Positions 6,297-6,340 of a DNA stretch of 6,340 bases are shown here, one piece after another. The notes beneath the pieces were generated by a model that saw only the letters and a program-made list of their open reading frames with translations, ran no database searches and was not told the DNA's origin. The DNA is taken from the NCBI GenBank assembly GCA_031290375.1, contig JAITNR010000192.1, positions 1 through 6,340 on the forward strand, read 5' to 3'. Position 1 is the first letter of the stretch; every line of letters starts with the position of its first letter. Origin of the DNA: Prevotellaceae bacterium. GTDB lineage: Bacteria; Bacteroidota; Bacteroidia; Bacteroidales; Paludibacteraceae. The position numbers and the translations under genes are program-made.

Positions 6297-6312
6297 TGGC
6301 ACGATATTTGTT
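6297..6312 (+). promoter_or_regulatory. Sigma-54 (-24/-12) promoter, downstream copy
   Basis: TGGCACG (6297-6303) followed by TTGTT (6308-6312) with the same GG-to-G spacing. The -24 half includes the favoured G after TGGCAC, and the -12 half has GT in place of GC. The predicted start is near 6323, 87 bases after that of the upstream copy. Similarity to the upstream site continues for about a dozen bases past the -12 element (TAC, then TGCAA and CAAT), so the two look like a duplicated promoter unit. The region between them is rich in A and T runs. Confidence 0.5.
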
Positions 6313-6340
6313 ACTGCAACAATACTGCCTTTACTGTCGT

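Larger units (their letters stand above)
5335..6340. other. Long gene-free, structure-rich intergenic region
   Basis: About 1 kb between purB (leftward) and the right edge without an intact gene. It contains the purB leader hairpin, a gene remnant, two inverted repeats, a candidate leftward -7 element, a cluster of 3-base-loop hairpins, a 7-base tandem repeat and two rightward sigma-54-type promoters, each listed separately. The stretch 5845-5977 is AT-rich with homopolymer runs and holds only the -7 element and a 10-base palindrome (ATCTATAGAT, 5867-5876). Because purB reads left and the sigma-54 sites read right, the region sits between divergent transcription units. Confidence 0.8.

Noticed and set aside
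6268..6340. Plus-strand ATG with an open frame to the right edge (MFLFIKNTYFGTIF...)
   Set aside because: Only 24 codons visible, in AT-rich sequence, and it overlaps the downstream sigma-54-type promoter, so a start further right is more likely.

Overview
This window looks like a chromosomal segment from a member of the Bacteroidetes, most likely Bacteroidales. The signs are an AT-rich genome, A-rich leaders instead of Shine-Dalgarno sequences in front of the genes, a TAnnTTTG-type -7 element, families of short palindromic and tandem intergenic repeats, and the protein types encoded. This phylum assignment is inferred from sequence style and protein families; it has not been checked by a search.

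Layout. All three intact genes lie on the minus strand and read right to left: purB (adenylosuccinate lyase, 5334-4033), a 434-residue multi-pass membrane transporter of the ion-transporter (IT) superfamily (3972-2668), and lon (ATP-dependent protease, 2625-199). The gaps are about 60 and 42 bases, so a single purB-transporter-lon transcript is plausible. The products have no obvious shared pathway: purine synthesis, ion or organic-anion transport, and protein quality control. They may be only a co-transcribed housekeeping cluster. Left of lon (1-198) there is no supported gene, but there is a striking array of 8-base units that flips orientation at its centre.

The roughly 1 kb right of purB (5335-6340) has no intact gene but is dense with structure. 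From purB outwards it holds: a hairpin followed by a U run just before the purB start; a decayed 44-codon gene remnant; two inverted repeats, one with 14-base arms; a candidate minus-strand -7 element about 590 bases upstream of purB; a cluster of short hairpins with 3-base loops resembling REP elements; an array of 7-base repeats that also occurs, in reverse orientation, next to the transporter start codon; and, at the right edge, two sigma-54-type (-24/-12) promoter sequences pointing right toward a gene outside the window.

The genes are ordinary. No clear new multi-gene system is visible. The parts most worth a second look are the tandem sigma-54 promoters, the possibly attenuated long leader of purB, and the repeat families.
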